A stretch of 26,447 nucleotides of DNA. Source: an uncultured Lachnospiraceae bacterium (lineage in GTDB: Bacteria > Bacillota > Clostridia > Lachnospirales > Lachnospiraceae). Under the pieces are notes generated by a model that saw nothing but the letters and a program-made list of their open reading frames with translations, had not been told where the DNA came from and searched no databases. The translations under genes and the position numbers were made by a program. Positions 15,883-23,135 of this stretch are shown here, piece after piece (the stretch's first letter is position 1; each line of letters begins with the position of its first letter). The stretch is taken from contig CAJUED010000010.1 in assembly GCA_910585075.1 (NCBI GenBank), forward strand, positions 87,707 through 114,153, in the 5' to 3' direction.

Positions 15883-15975
15883 GGGCCGCCCACACGCAAA
15901 AATGCGTGGGAAGATTGTCAGCAGAGCTGACAGGCGGCCCGGGCGGCGAGTAGGGGGAAGAACCTTCCCTGCTCG
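15883..15975. repeat. Structured palindromic element with three-way junction
   Basis: GGGCCGCC (15883-15890) pairs with GGCGGCCC (15933-15940) and encloses two hairpins: CACGCA/TGCGTG (15893-15908, loop AAAA) and TGTCAGC/GCTGACA (15916-15932, loop AGA). A third hairpin follows at 15947-15975 (CGAGTA...GGGAAG / CTTCCC...TGCTCG). The element fills the gap between two convergent genes. It may be a repetitive extragenic palindrome, a terminator region or an RNA; no second copy is present in this window. Confidence 0.6.
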
Positions 15976-15984
15976 ATTTTGGAC

Positions 15985-17430
15985 TTAGGATTTCTTTTTA
16001 TCAATAAGACGATGTGCGGAGCGTTGCTGTTCGTAGTCCTGCAGGGATTTTATAGCCTGCGGCGCTAAAGGAATCAGAGCAATCATGTTAAAGACAGTCA
16101 TCAGCCCCACGCCGATATCTCCTAAATCCCAGACAAATGTGTAAGCAGCCAACCCGCCGATAAAGAGCATGATAAGGGCCAGAACCTTGTACAGGGTCTG
16201 GGAGAGCCAATTGTCCCCGAACAGATAGGCAACATTTGGCCGTGCATAAAACAAAATGCCGATAAAGGTTGAAAAGCTGAACAGCCACAAAATGGCGGCG
16301 ATAAAGATAACCCCAAACCCGCCCATATGATGTTCCATGGCGGTCTGAAGAAGATCCATGCCGGATAACCCATTTGTCAGCTCTGCAGGGGCAAGGAGCA
16401 TGATCATAGCGGAGCAGCTGCAGATAACAATGGTGTCAATGAATACGCCGAGAGCTTGCAGGAGTCCTTCCTTGGCAGGATGGCTGATATCCGCGGCTGC
16501 AGCGGCGCAGGGGGCGGAACCGGAGCCGGCCTCATTGGAAAACAATCCTCTTTTTGCACCGTTCATAATAACCGCACCAAACCCGCCGGCTACTGCCTGG
16601 CGCAGACCGAAGGCCTCGGCAAAAATCTGTTTGAATACGGAGGGCAGCAGTCCAATGTTTTTGAAGATAATAAATAAAGTAATCAAAAAATAACAGGCAG
16701 CCATAATCGGCACCAGAATATCCAGAACCTTTACGGTTGCATTTTTGCGGAGCACAATAACCGCCGAGATAATCACAAGGATAATTGTGGTGTACAGAGG
16801 CGGAATGTGGAATGCATTTTCAAAAGCCGAGGAAACGGAGTTGCCGATAACCTGGCTGATGCCGCACCAGCAGATCAGACCGGAAATTGCAAACAAAATG
16901 GCTATGAGAGAACGCTTCCGAATACTGTCCTTTTTGATGAAAAAGCGATGAATATAGTAGGCCGGTCCTCCTCTGTAGCCGCCGTAAAGAGGGTCTTCTT
17001 CCTTATAAAGCTGGGCTAAGGTTCCTTCTACAAAGGCAGTTGAGGAACCAAGGAGGGCGATAAGCCACATCCAGAAAACCGCCCCTGCCCCGCCGGCTGA
17101 AATAGCGGCCACCACGCCTACCAGATTACCCATACCCACCCGGGTGGCGGTAGATACAATCAGAGCCTGAAGGCCGGAGATGGCGTCTCCACGGCTTACA
17201 TTCCGCTTTTCGGCGGTAATTTTTATCATTTCAGGGAAAAGTCTGAAAGGAAGAAAACGAGTACGCACCGTAAAGTAAATCCCGGATGGAATCAAAATGA
17301 GAACCAGAAGTGATAAGCCTAAGGAACTTCCGCCTGGCAGAGGAATGGTGATCAGGTCACCCCATAAAATATGGTAGATTCCATAAAATACAGTTACGAT
17401 AAAATCAGATGCTTTTGTAAAAAAATTCAT
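15985..17430 (-). CDS. Alanine/glycine:cation symporter family protein (AGCS)
   Basis: The 481-residue polytopic protein matches the AGCS/AlsT family at full length. The N-terminus contains the hydrophobic run and GIYFTVRTRFLPFRLFPEM; the family signature region is VGMGNLVGVVAAISAGGAG and FVEGTLAQLYKEED, followed by GGYRGGPAYYIHR. Later GLFSNEAGSGSAPCAAA is the conserved segment around the substrate and sodium site. The family imports alanine, glycine or related small amino acids with Na+. AGGAC lies 7 nt before the ATG. It has its own promoter (17502-17530) and an inverted repeat in the leader. It is convergent with the kinase operon, so a functional link is not implied. Confidence 0.93.
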   Translation of the reverse strand: MNFFTKASDFIVTVFYGIYHILWGDLITIPLPGGSSLGLSLLVLILIPSGIYFTVRTRFLPFRLFPEMIKITAEKRNVSRGDAISGLQALIVSTATRVGMGNLVGVVAAISAGGAGAVFWMWLIALLGSSTAFVEGTLAQLYKEEDPLYGGYRGGPAYYIHRFFIKKDSIRKRSLIAILFAISGLICWCGISQVIGNSVSSAFENAFHIPPLYTTIILVIISAVIVLRKNATVKVLDILVPIMAACYFLITLFIIFKNIGLLPSVFKQIFAEAFGLRQAVAGGFGAVIMNGAKRGLFSNEAGSGSAPCAAAAADISHPAKEGLLQALGVFIDTIVICSCSAMIMLLAPAELTNGLSGMDLLQTAMEHHMGGFGVIFIAAILWLFSFSTFIGILFYARPNVAYLFGDNWLSQTLYKVLALIMLFIGGLAAYTFVWDLGDIGVGLMTVFNMIALIPLAPQAIKSLQDYEQQRSAHRLIDKKKS

Positions 17431-17456
17431 GTGTCCTGTCCTTATTTTCTGTGTGG

Positions 17457-17481
17457 TAAACTCTATTATTTTAAGAGTTTA
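17457..17481. promoter_or_regulatory. Inverted repeat in the AGCS leader
   Basis: TAAACTCT (17457-17464) and AGAGTTTA (17474-17481) form a perfect 8-bp dyad with a 9-nt AT-rich spacer, just downstream of the predicted AGCS promoter on the minus strand. It is a candidate operator or leader hairpin. Confidence 0.4.
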
Positions 17482-17501
17482 GGGGAAATAGGTATTTACA
17501 T

Positions 17502-17530
17502 AGTATATCCTGTAAAAGGGCATATGTAAA
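17502..17530 (-). promoter_or_regulatory. Promoter of the AGCS transporter gene
   Basis: On the minus strand TTTACA (17525-17530), 17 nt, then TATACT (17502-17507), about 70 nt upstream of the ATG. Confidence 0.6.
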
Positions 17531-17552
17531 TGGGAAAATAGATGATTGATAT

Positions 17553-18131
17553 TCAGAGCGTGTCGGTTTCAATGGTTTTTAACACTTTGGCCGGAACGCC
17601 GCCCACCACGGTATAAGGAGGCACATCTTTTGTCACCACCGCCCCTGCGGCCACCACGGCCCAATCTCCGATGGTTACTCCCGGAAGGACAGTGGCATTT
17701 GAGCCTATCCAGACATGTCTGCCTATGACAATCGGGCTGTAATGATTTTGCCGGTTGTTTTTCGGGTCAAGGTCGTGGTTAATGGTTGCCAACACTACAT
17801 TGTGACCAATCAGGGAGCAGTCGCCAATGGTGATACCACCCTGATCCTGAAAATGACAGCCGGAATTGATAAAGACTTCCCTGCCAATGGTAATGTTCTT
17901 CCCAAAGTCGGCATAGAAGGGAGGAAACATACGGAAAGTTTCATCAACCTTTTTCCCGGTCAACTGTCCCATGAGACCCCGGAGTTCATCCGGGGTATGA
18001 TAATGAGCATTCATTTCCATACCAATCTGAATGGCTTCCTGAAAAAGTGTGTCGGCGTATGTGTTGCGCTCTGAATCCTCCGGTGCGTTGTCTTCAAATC
18101 CTTTGATTACATCCTCAACTGTTATGTTCAT
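17553..18131 (-). CDS. Maltose/galactoside O-acetyltransferase-like protein (left-handed beta helix)
   Basis: The 192-residue protein is of the Maa/LacA/NodL hexapeptide-repeat type. The N-terminal MAC-like region contains ADTLFQEAIQIGMEMNAHYH, followed by PPFYADFGKNITIGREVFIN, the repeat region ITIGDCSLIGHNVVLATINH with the catalytic histidine in NHDLDPKNN, and the closing coils VWIGSNATVLPGVTIGD and GAVVTKDVPPYTVVGGVPAK. These enzymes acetylate sugars from acetyl-CoA; the acceptor is unknown. The ATG at 18131 follows AAAGGAGAC with 6 nt spacing; a longer frame starting at 18173 lacks a good site. It is divergent from a LysR gene and its -35 overlaps a LysR-type dyad. Confidence 0.92.
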   Translation of the reverse strand: MNITVEDVIKGFEDNAPEDSERNTYADTLFQEAIQIGMEMNAHYHTPDELRGLMGQLTGKKVDETFRMFPPFYADFGKNITIGREVFINSGCHFQDQGGITIGDCSLIGHNVVLATINHDLDPKNNRQNHYSPIVIGRHVWIGSNATVLPGVTIGDWAVVAAGAVVTKDVPPYTVVGGVPAKVLKTIETDTL

Positions 18132-18207
18132 ATTGTCTCCTTTCAAGGTCCGGTATAAGATGGCCGAATTCAATCTTTTTGCTGTATTTCAGATTTCCTA
18201 TTGCCTT

Positions 18208-18236
18208 ATTATAAAATCCATGTTTTGAAATATCAA
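18208..18236 (-). promoter_or_regulatory. Promoter of the acetyltransferase gene
   Basis: On the minus strand TTGATA (18231-18236), 17 nt, then TATAAT (18208-18213). The -35 lies inside the dyad at 18224-18237. Confidence 0.6.
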
Positions 18237-18237
18237 A
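18224..18237. promoter_or_regulatory. Candidate LysR operator
   Basis: TTTGA-AATA-TCAAA is a perfect dyad containing the T-N11-A pattern typical of LysR-family binding sites. It overlaps the acetyltransferase -35 and sits 27 nt upstream of the LysR gene's own -35. Confidence 0.45.
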
Positions 18238-18263
18238 TTCATATAGAGAATGATTATTTATAC

Positions 18264-18292
18264 TTGAAAGGTATGAGTGTGTTGGCTATAAT
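18264..18292 (+). promoter_or_regulatory. Promoter of the LysR gene
   Basis: TTGAAA (18264-18269), 17 nt, TATAAT (18287-18292). This implies a leader of about 185 nt before the TTG start at 18484, in which I see no gene with its own ribosome site. Confidence 0.6.
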
Positions 18293-18483
18293 GAACCTAA
18301 ATAAACTTATAATAAATATAGCACAGGCATTCTTTGTGAGCAAAAAAGTGTGTGTCGGGGATTTTATATATCTGCATGGAAATTGCTTTCCGTGGCAATC
18401 AGAAGAAATTTTACCGCCATGCTGAAAAATGCTTTACAAGGGTTATGAAAGATAAGAAAGGTGAGAGAGAGGAGGTTACATAT

Positions 18484-19377
18484 TTGGATATACGGGTATT
18501 ACAGTATTTTCTTACTGTGGCACGGGAGGAAAGTATTACCAAAGCGGCACAGCAGCTTCACATGACCCAGCCGCCCCTGTCAAGGCAGCTGAAAGACCTG
18601 GAGAAAGAATTAGGAAAGCAGCTGCTGATAAGGGGAAACAGGAAGGTCATGCTAACGGAAGACGGTATTCTTTTGCGCAAGCGGGCGGAGGAATTGGTTG
18701 ACCTTATGGAAAAGACAAAAGAGGAGCTTTCTTCCTCCGATAGAAATTTAAGTGGAGACATCCGTATCGGCTGTGGGGAGACCGAGGCGATTTCCTTTCT
18801 GGCACAGGCGGCAAAAAGCCTGCAGCGTGAGCATCCGCTCATTCATTACCATATTTACAGTGGTGATGCGGAGCGTGTTATGGAGCGCCTTGATAAAGGC
18901 TTGATTGATTTTGGCCTTCTGGTGGGAAGGGTAGATATCAATAAATACGACTACATAAAGCTCCCTGCGAAAGACACATGGGGGGTTTTGATGCGAAAGG
19001 ACAGTCCATTGGCGGAAAAGGAAGCAATCTGCGCCGAGGATTTGTGGGACAAACCCCTTATTTTGTCCCATCAGGCGGCGGCCAACAGCGAAATGAACGC
19101 CTGGCTGAAAACGGATATATCAAAATTGAATATCACAGCCACCTATGATTTGATTTATAATGCCTCTGTGTTTGTAAAAAAGGGATTGGGGTATGTGATT
19201 GGACTGGATAAGCTGATTAACACTTCGGGTGAAAGTGTGCTTTGCTTCAGACCTCTTTATCCTGCACTGGAGGCGGAGCTTTGTGTGATATGGAAGAAAT
19301 ATCAGATTTTTTCAAAGGCATCCGGTGCCTTTCTTTGCCAGCTGCAGGAGGAATTGAATGAAGGGGAAACAACGTAA
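18484..19377 (+). CDS. LysR family transcriptional regulator
   Basis: The 297-residue protein has the standard LysR length. The winged helix-turn-helix is at residues 1-60 (MDIRVLQYFLTVAREES, ITKAAQQLHMTQPPLSRQL, KELGKQLLIRGNRKVMLTEDG) and the effector domain spans about 88-295. The start is TTG at 18484: AGGAGG lies 8 nt upstream and LysR proteins normally begin with this MDIRxLxYF pattern. The longer upstream frame is not typical. It is transcribed divergently from the acetyltransferase, which it probably controls, and overlaps the next gene by 20 nt. The inducer is unknown. Confidence 0.92.
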   Translation: MDIRVLQYFLTVAREESITKAAQQLHMTQPPLSRQLKDLEKELGKQLLIRGNRKVMLTEDGILLRKRAEELVDLMEKTKEELSSSDRNLSGDIRIGCGETEAISFLAQAAKSLQREHPLIHYHIYSGDAERVMERLDKGLIDFGLLVGRVDINKYDYIKLPAKDTWGVLMRKDSPLAEKEAICAEDLWDKPLILSHQAAANSEMNAWLKTDISKLNITATYDLIYNASVFVKKGLGYVIGLDKLINTSGESVLCFRPLYPALEAELCVIWKKYQIFSKASGAFLCQLQEELNEGETT

Positions 19378-20383
19378 TTTATACGAAGCTATGTGGGGAA
19401 ACAGGGAGTTTTTGTTTCCGGTTGAAAAGACGAAGGTACCGGGCGGCTATTCAAACAATTCCTACTCTTTGATTGGTGCATCCTCCACGGATATGAACGT
19501 ATGCTGTCAGCGCATTATGGAACTATTTTCCATAGAGGATAAAGGATTGTTCAGAGAAAAATTTGTGCAGAGCTGCAGTGGAAGTGGGCAGGAACTGAAA
19601 AGGATTGCCACAGTGCATTCCTCATCCCTGTGTGCGCTTTTATTTTTCTACCGTGTAACACCGGAGCATCCGTTGGCTATTTGTCTGGAGGGTGAAAAAT
19701 GCATCTTTGATTTTTCCTGCTTTGAGTATCAAAACACGGTGATTGAAGGGAGAAATCCTTCCAATATGGATGTGGTCTTGGCAGGACAGAATGAGTCAGG
19801 CCGACCGGTGGTATTATTTTTAGAGTCGAAATTTTCCGAATACTACATGAGAACAGGGAGAAAGCTTGAGATTGCCGAAGAATATCTGGACAACAGGTTT
19901 GGCAGGCGGTTGTATACGGAAAGTATTATGGGACAACTGGGTTTTGAAATAGAGCATCCGGTGCCTGGAGGTAAAACATTTGGACTTGTATCAAGAGATA
20001 CGTGTTATATTGAGGGAATTAAGCAGATGATTTCGCATTATATTGGGGTGCGCAACCTGTATGAGCGAATACAAAGGGATACTTCCAATAAGGATATCAT
20101 AGGCAAAAATATCGTAGAAAAAATACGTGCCGGAGCCCCAATATACCTTGGAGAAATCCTTTTTGACAAAAAAATAGGAAAGCTTATCATTGGAAATAAA
20201 AAAAGCTGTTTTGATTCTTACAGAGAAAAATACATGATTTTATCCGGGCTTTTAAACGGACAATTGCAGGAGGACGGAATGCTGGGACATATGGTTTTAC
20301 TGCAGGATTTGCTTCAATATTCCATATTTGAAAATACAAATTATCGTTTAGAAGAAGCAATCAGGAAATTTTATGACATTTAA
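19358..20383 (+). CDS. PD-(D/E)XK-like putative nuclease (PGN_0703-like)
   Basis: The 341-residue cytoplasmic protein has no signal peptide. The central region has D138 in NPSNMDVVLAG and, after a beta strand, LFLESKFSEY with E156 and K158, which fits the D...ExK core of PD-(D/E)XK nucleases. I associate this arrangement with the PGN_0703 family of putative restriction endonucleases, from memory. The ATG lies inside the LysR gene (20-nt overlap) with GGAGG 6 nt upstream, so translation is probably coupled. There is no methyltransferase gene nearby, so a classical restriction system is not supported. Its role beside a LysR regulator is unclear. Confidence 0.6.
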   Translation: MKGKQRNLYEAMWGNREFLFPVEKTKVPGGYSNNSYSLIGASSTDMNVCCQRIMELFSIEDKGLFREKFVQSCSGSGQELKRIATVHSSSLCALLFFYRVTPEHPLAICLEGEKCIFDFSCFEYQNTVIEGRNPSNMDVVLAGQNESGRPVVLFLESKFSEYYMRTGRKLEIAEEYLDNRFGRRLYTESIMGQLGFEIEHPVPGGKTFGLVSRDTCYIEGIKQMISHYIGVRNLYERIQRDTSNKDIIGKNIVEKIRAGAPIYLGEILFDKKIGKLIIGNKKSCFDSYREKYMILSGLLNGQLQEDGMLGHMVLLQDLLQYSIFENTNYRLEEAIRKFYDI

Positions 20384-20410
20384 TAAATGAAAAAATTCCG
20401 TAGAGGGCGC

Positions 20411-20497
20411 GAGGCATGGCAAGGCTGCCTCCCACGGCGACATCGACTTCGCCGCCCCAGATAAAGCCGATTTTCCGGCACCGGTTCTGCTTTTTTC
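20411..20497 (+). terminator. Cluster of hairpins ending in a T-run after the nuclease-like gene
   Basis: Successive stems are GAGGCA/TGCCTC (20411-20431), CGGCGA/TCGCCG (20435-20454) and GCCG/CGGC (20466-20479), followed by TTTTTT at 20491-20496. The last part probably terminates the LysR/nuclease transcript. The first two GC-rich hairpins resemble an extragenic palindrome. Confidence 0.45.
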
Positions 20498-20608
20498 AAT
20501 AATTTTTGAAAATTGGTTGGAGTTTTGCCGTATATGTGCTAATGCAATCATAGACCGTAGGAAGGCATGGACCACAAGTTTGCTTCCGGGGAATGGAAAT
20601 GAACTATA

Positions 20609-20637
20609 TTGTTATAGCTGGATAAATGTAATATAAT
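20609..20637 (+). promoter_or_regulatory. Promoter of the DinB-like gene
   Basis: TTGTTA (20609-20614), 17 nt, TATAAT (20632-20637), about 40 nt before the start codon. Confidence 0.6.
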
Positions 20638-20678
20638 GAATCTAGCGATAAATCGGAATTGTCGGGGGATAATTGATT

Positions 20679-21335
20679 ATGAATAAGGTATGGTCAGAAA
20701 TGAATAAAACAATGCAAGCGCAAATCAAAAAGAAAGATACCTATAAAGCAGGTATTATCACATTATTTGATTTGCGAAATCAGTTAATGGAAACCTTAGC
20801 TTCATTTAATGAGGAATTAAGCAGAAAAGATTTTGACGCAATTCCATTTATAAATGCAGACGGTTATCATAGTAAAACGATTGCATATTCAATTTGGCAT
20901 ATCTTTCGTATTGAAGATATAGTTGCCCACACATTGATAAGTGAAAGCGAGCAAGTCTTTTTTTCGGGCAATTATCAAGAACGTATCAATTCGCCTATAA
21001 TTACAACAGGAAATGAACTTGTAAAAGAGCAGATTGCAGATTTTTCAAAACAACTTAACTTGAAAGAACTTTATTCATATATTTTTGAGGTAAAGGATAG
21101 CACTGAGAAGATAATCAATCGTTTATCCTATGATGAATTGAAAAAGAAAATATCAGAAGAAAGAAAAGAACAGTTAAAATTATTAAAGGTTGTTAGTAAT
21201 GATGAGAATGCAATTTGGCTTATTGATTATTGGTGCGGTAAAGATATTCGGGGGCTAATACGAATGCCATTTTCAAGACATTGGATTATGCACATAGAAG
21301 CAAGTTTGCGTATAAAAAATAAGATATATTCATAA
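20679..21335 (+). CDS. DinB-superfamily protein
   Basis: The 218-residue, largely helical cytoplasmic protein reads as a DinB-like four-helix bundle: TLFDLRNQLMETLASF, then HSKTIAYSIWHIFRIEDIVAH, and a C-terminal MPFSRHWIMHIEA. Histidines H64, H74, H84, H201 and H205 are candidates for the metal-binding set of this fold. Members include thiol transferases and many proteins of unknown function. The ATG at 20679 is chosen (GGGGG 10 nt upstream); a TTG at 20673 is possible. Codon use is visibly AT-richer than the LysR and kinase genes, suggesting recent acquisition. The reaction is unknown. Confidence 0.7.
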   Translation: MNKVWSEMNKTMQAQIKKKDTYKAGIITLFDLRNQLMETLASFNEELSRKDFDAIPFINADGYHSKTIAYSIWHIFRIEDIVAHTLISESEQVFFSGNYQERINSPIITTGNELVKEQIADFSKQLNLKELYSYIFEVKDSTEKIINRLSYDELKKKISEERKEQLKLLKVVSNDENAIWLIDYWCGKDIRGLIRMPFSRHWIMHIEASLRIKNKIYS

Positions 21336-21354
21336 GCGCAAATTCCAGTTTGTT

Positions 21355-21495
21355 CCCGCGAGCAACGAGTCAAAGTCATGCTTGCATGACCTTGACGACT
21401 GCCGCGAGGGTCCAATACCATAGCGTCCTTTGGACGCATTATGCCCTGTAGCGCTACAAGCTCCATGCCCCGTTGCTTGTAGCGGGGTTATTGAC
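21355..21495 (+). repeat. Structured intergenic repeat, copy 1
   Basis: Diverged from copy 2 at 24754-24915 but with the same order of elements. Stem 1 is GTCAAAGTCATGC / GCATGACCTTGAC (21369-21396, one A-C mismatch). Stem 2 is GCGTCC-TTT-GGACGC (21423-21437). A possible H-type pseudoknot pairs GCTACAAGC (21453-21461) with GCTTGTAGC (21475-21483) and CCCC (21468-21471) with GGGG (21484-21487). A terminal TTGACT can also pair with the leading AGTCAA. It ends just before a small gene at 21507. Confidence 0.8.
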
Positions 21496-21506
21496 TGAGG
21501 TGAGTT

Positions 21507-21710
21507 ATGAGTAAAGAAGAACGATTGGAAGCGTTTGAGAAAATGCTTCAAAATGTAAATGACAGGTATTCTGATATCATTTCTAAAATGGAAAAATTAA
21601 AGGCGGAGGGAAAGATAAAAAGTGTTACATATAATCAGTTGATGGCTGAGAAACTTTCTCTACAAAAAATAATTTCTATGTATGAGATTTATGGATTGAT
21701 TGAGCGATAG
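21507..21710 (+). CDS. Small helical protein of unknown function
   Basis: The 67-residue protein is highly charged and probably coiled-coil: MSKEERLEAFEKMLQNVNDR, then SKMEKLKAEGKIKSVTYNQL and a C-terminal IISMYEIYGLIER. It has no membrane segment and no cysteines. GAGGTGA lies about 5 nt before the ATG. It follows the structured repeat copy 1 by 11 nt and is 50 nt before the GNAT gene. I do not recognise a function, but the ribosome site and codon use support a real gene. Confidence 0.65.
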   Translation: MSKEERLEAFEKMLQNVNDRYSDIISKMEKLKAEGKIKSVTYNQLMAEKLSLQKIISMYEIYGLIER

Positions 21711-21760
21711 CTTCCGGTTTGTAGAACCGGAAAAGTCGGAACTTGTGGAGGCAAATGAAA

Positions 21761-22315
21761 ATGGAAAGAATAATTGTGCCTATGGAAGAAAAATACCTTC
21801 TTTCATCGTTGGAATTGGTTGAAGATGTTTTTGCAACATGGGACAGCCCTAAAGAAGGTAAAGTTGTACGACAACTGGTTGAAGAAATCAGGTCAAAAAA
21901 ATACTATGTTCCAGAGTTGGAATTGATCATGGTCAATGAGAACGATGAGGTTATTGGGTATGCGATGTTTTCTCGTTTTCATATCGAAGGCAGATATGAG
22001 AATGAACTGCTGATACTGACACCTGTTGCAGTAAAAACAGAATTGCAGAGACAACATATATCAAAGGATTTATTGGAATATGGATTTAAAAAGGCACAGG
22101 AATTGGGCTTTAAGGCAATACTTGTAGAAGGAAATCCTCAAAATTACAATCCTCGTGGCTTCAAGGCAAGCTATAGATTTGGGATAGAAGCAGGACCCAA
22201 TATAACGTTGCCACACCCTGACTGTTTGATGGTCAAGGAACTGGAAAAGGGTGCGCTGAACAAAATGAGCGGCCTTGTTGATTATTCGTTTTACGAATCA
22301 TTACATGAGGGGTAA
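21761..22315 (+). CDS. GNAT family N-acetyltransferase with altered CoA loop
   Basis: The 184-residue protein has GNAT features: IMVNENDEVIGYAMFSRF (strands 2-3), LILTPVAV followed by the alpha-3 region, and KAILVEGNPQNYNPRGF. GNAT enzymes transfer acetyl groups from acetyl-CoA. The pyrophosphate-binding loop normally reads (Q/R)xxGx(G/A); here it reads QRQHISKDLL, so both small residues are replaced (H and S), which may weaken acetyl-CoA binding. GGAGG (21747-21751) favours the ATG at 21761; ATG 21755 is only 3 nt from it. It is followed by a terminator at 22390. The substrate is unknown. Confidence 0.85.
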   Translation: MERIIVPMEEKYLLSSLELVEDVFATWDSPKEGKVVRQLVEEIRSKKYYVPELELIMVNENDEVIGYAMFSRFHIEGRYENELLILTPVAVKTELQRQHISKDLLEYGFKKAQELGFKAILVEGNPQNYNPRGFKASYRFGIEAGPNITLPHPDCLMVKELEKGALNKMSGLVDYSFYESLHEG

Positions 22316-22389
22316 GATAAATTCCTCTTTTGTATAGTTGGATAAAAAATTGAATACCCTATTGCACCGTGAGCGCAATACACTGAAAG

Positions 22390-22420
22390 CAGGAAACCAT
22401 AAAAAGTTTTCTGTTTTTTT
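22390..22420 (+). terminator. Terminator after the GNAT gene
   Basis: CAGGAAAC (22390-22397) pairs with GTTTTCTG (22406-22413, one G-T wobble), followed by seven T. The remaining gap to 22599 holds no gene that I can support and no clear promoter. Confidence 0.75.
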
Positions 22421-22598
22421 GCGCCCATTTTTGGCATTTCGATCAAACGCCTTTATCACAGAACAAAAAGAAATTAGAAAAAATATTTTTTTCAACGCGA
22501 CCAATTGGTGTTATAGTTCATCTAATAAATGTAAACAAAAATCAGTGTACATTGAATCGTTATAAGTATTATAAGAAATAGCCGGCAGAAAGGACGTT

Positions 22599-23069
22599 AT
22601 GACAAAAGAACAATTAGGAAATTTAATCATCGCATCGGAGGACACAATGTATCATGTGGCAAAAACCCTGCTGTACAGTGATGCGGATTGTGCGGATGCT
22701 ATACAGGAGGCAATTGTCAAGGCGTTTTCTTCGATACATACACTGCGCAGAGACGCCTATGCGAAGACATGGCTGGTTCGTATCGTGATTAATGAATGCT
22801 ATGCAATTATGCGGCGGGAGAAGAAGCTGGTGTCCCTGGAGGATTATTCTCTGGAGGAAGCAGCGCAGGAGAGAGAGGACTATTCCGACTTGTATGAGGC
22901 GCTCAGTCATCTTTCGAAGGAAATCAGGCTTACGGTCACGTTGTATTATATGGAGGGCTACAGCGTCAAGGAAATCGCGGCTCTGATGACGACGACAGAG
23001 AGCGCAGTGAAAAGCCGCCTTGCGCGGGCGAGGGATAAGATGAAAAAAGAGCTTGCGAAGGCACAGTGA
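22599..23069 (+). CDS. ECF-type RNA polymerase sigma factor
   Basis: The 156-residue protein has sigma region 2 (HVAKTLLYSDADCADAIQEA, then AYAKTWLVRIVINEC) and region 4 with a helix-turn-helix (EGYSVKEIAALMTTTESAVK, SRLARARDKM). It lacks regions 1 and 3, as in ECF/SigV-like factors. AAAGGA lies 6 nt before the ATG. The next gene encodes a membrane protein with a basic cytoplasmic N-terminus, the usual place for its anti-sigma partner, separated by a hairpin. The regulon cannot be read from this window. Confidence 0.93.
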   Translation: MTKEQLGNLIIASEDTMYHVAKTLLYSDADCADAIQEAIVKAFSSIHTLRRDAYAKTWLVRIVINECYAIMRREKKLVSLEDYSLEEAAQEREDYSDLYEALSHLSKEIRLTVTLYYMEGYSVKEIAALMTTTESAVKSRLARARDKMKKELAKAQ

Positions 23070-23090
23070 GGAATTTAATGGACTGATAGT

Positions 23091-23118
23091 GTCTGAGCCC
23101 TGGTTTAAGGGTTCAGAC
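23091..23118 (+). other. Intercistronic hairpin between sigma and anti-sigma genes
   Basis: GTCTGAGCCC (23091-23100) pairs with GGGTTCAGAC (23109-23118, one G-T wobble), loop of 8 nt, without a following T-run. It could tune the ratio of the two proteins by mRNA processing or stability. Confidence 0.55.
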
Positions 23119-23135
23119 AGAAATGGAGATTAGGA

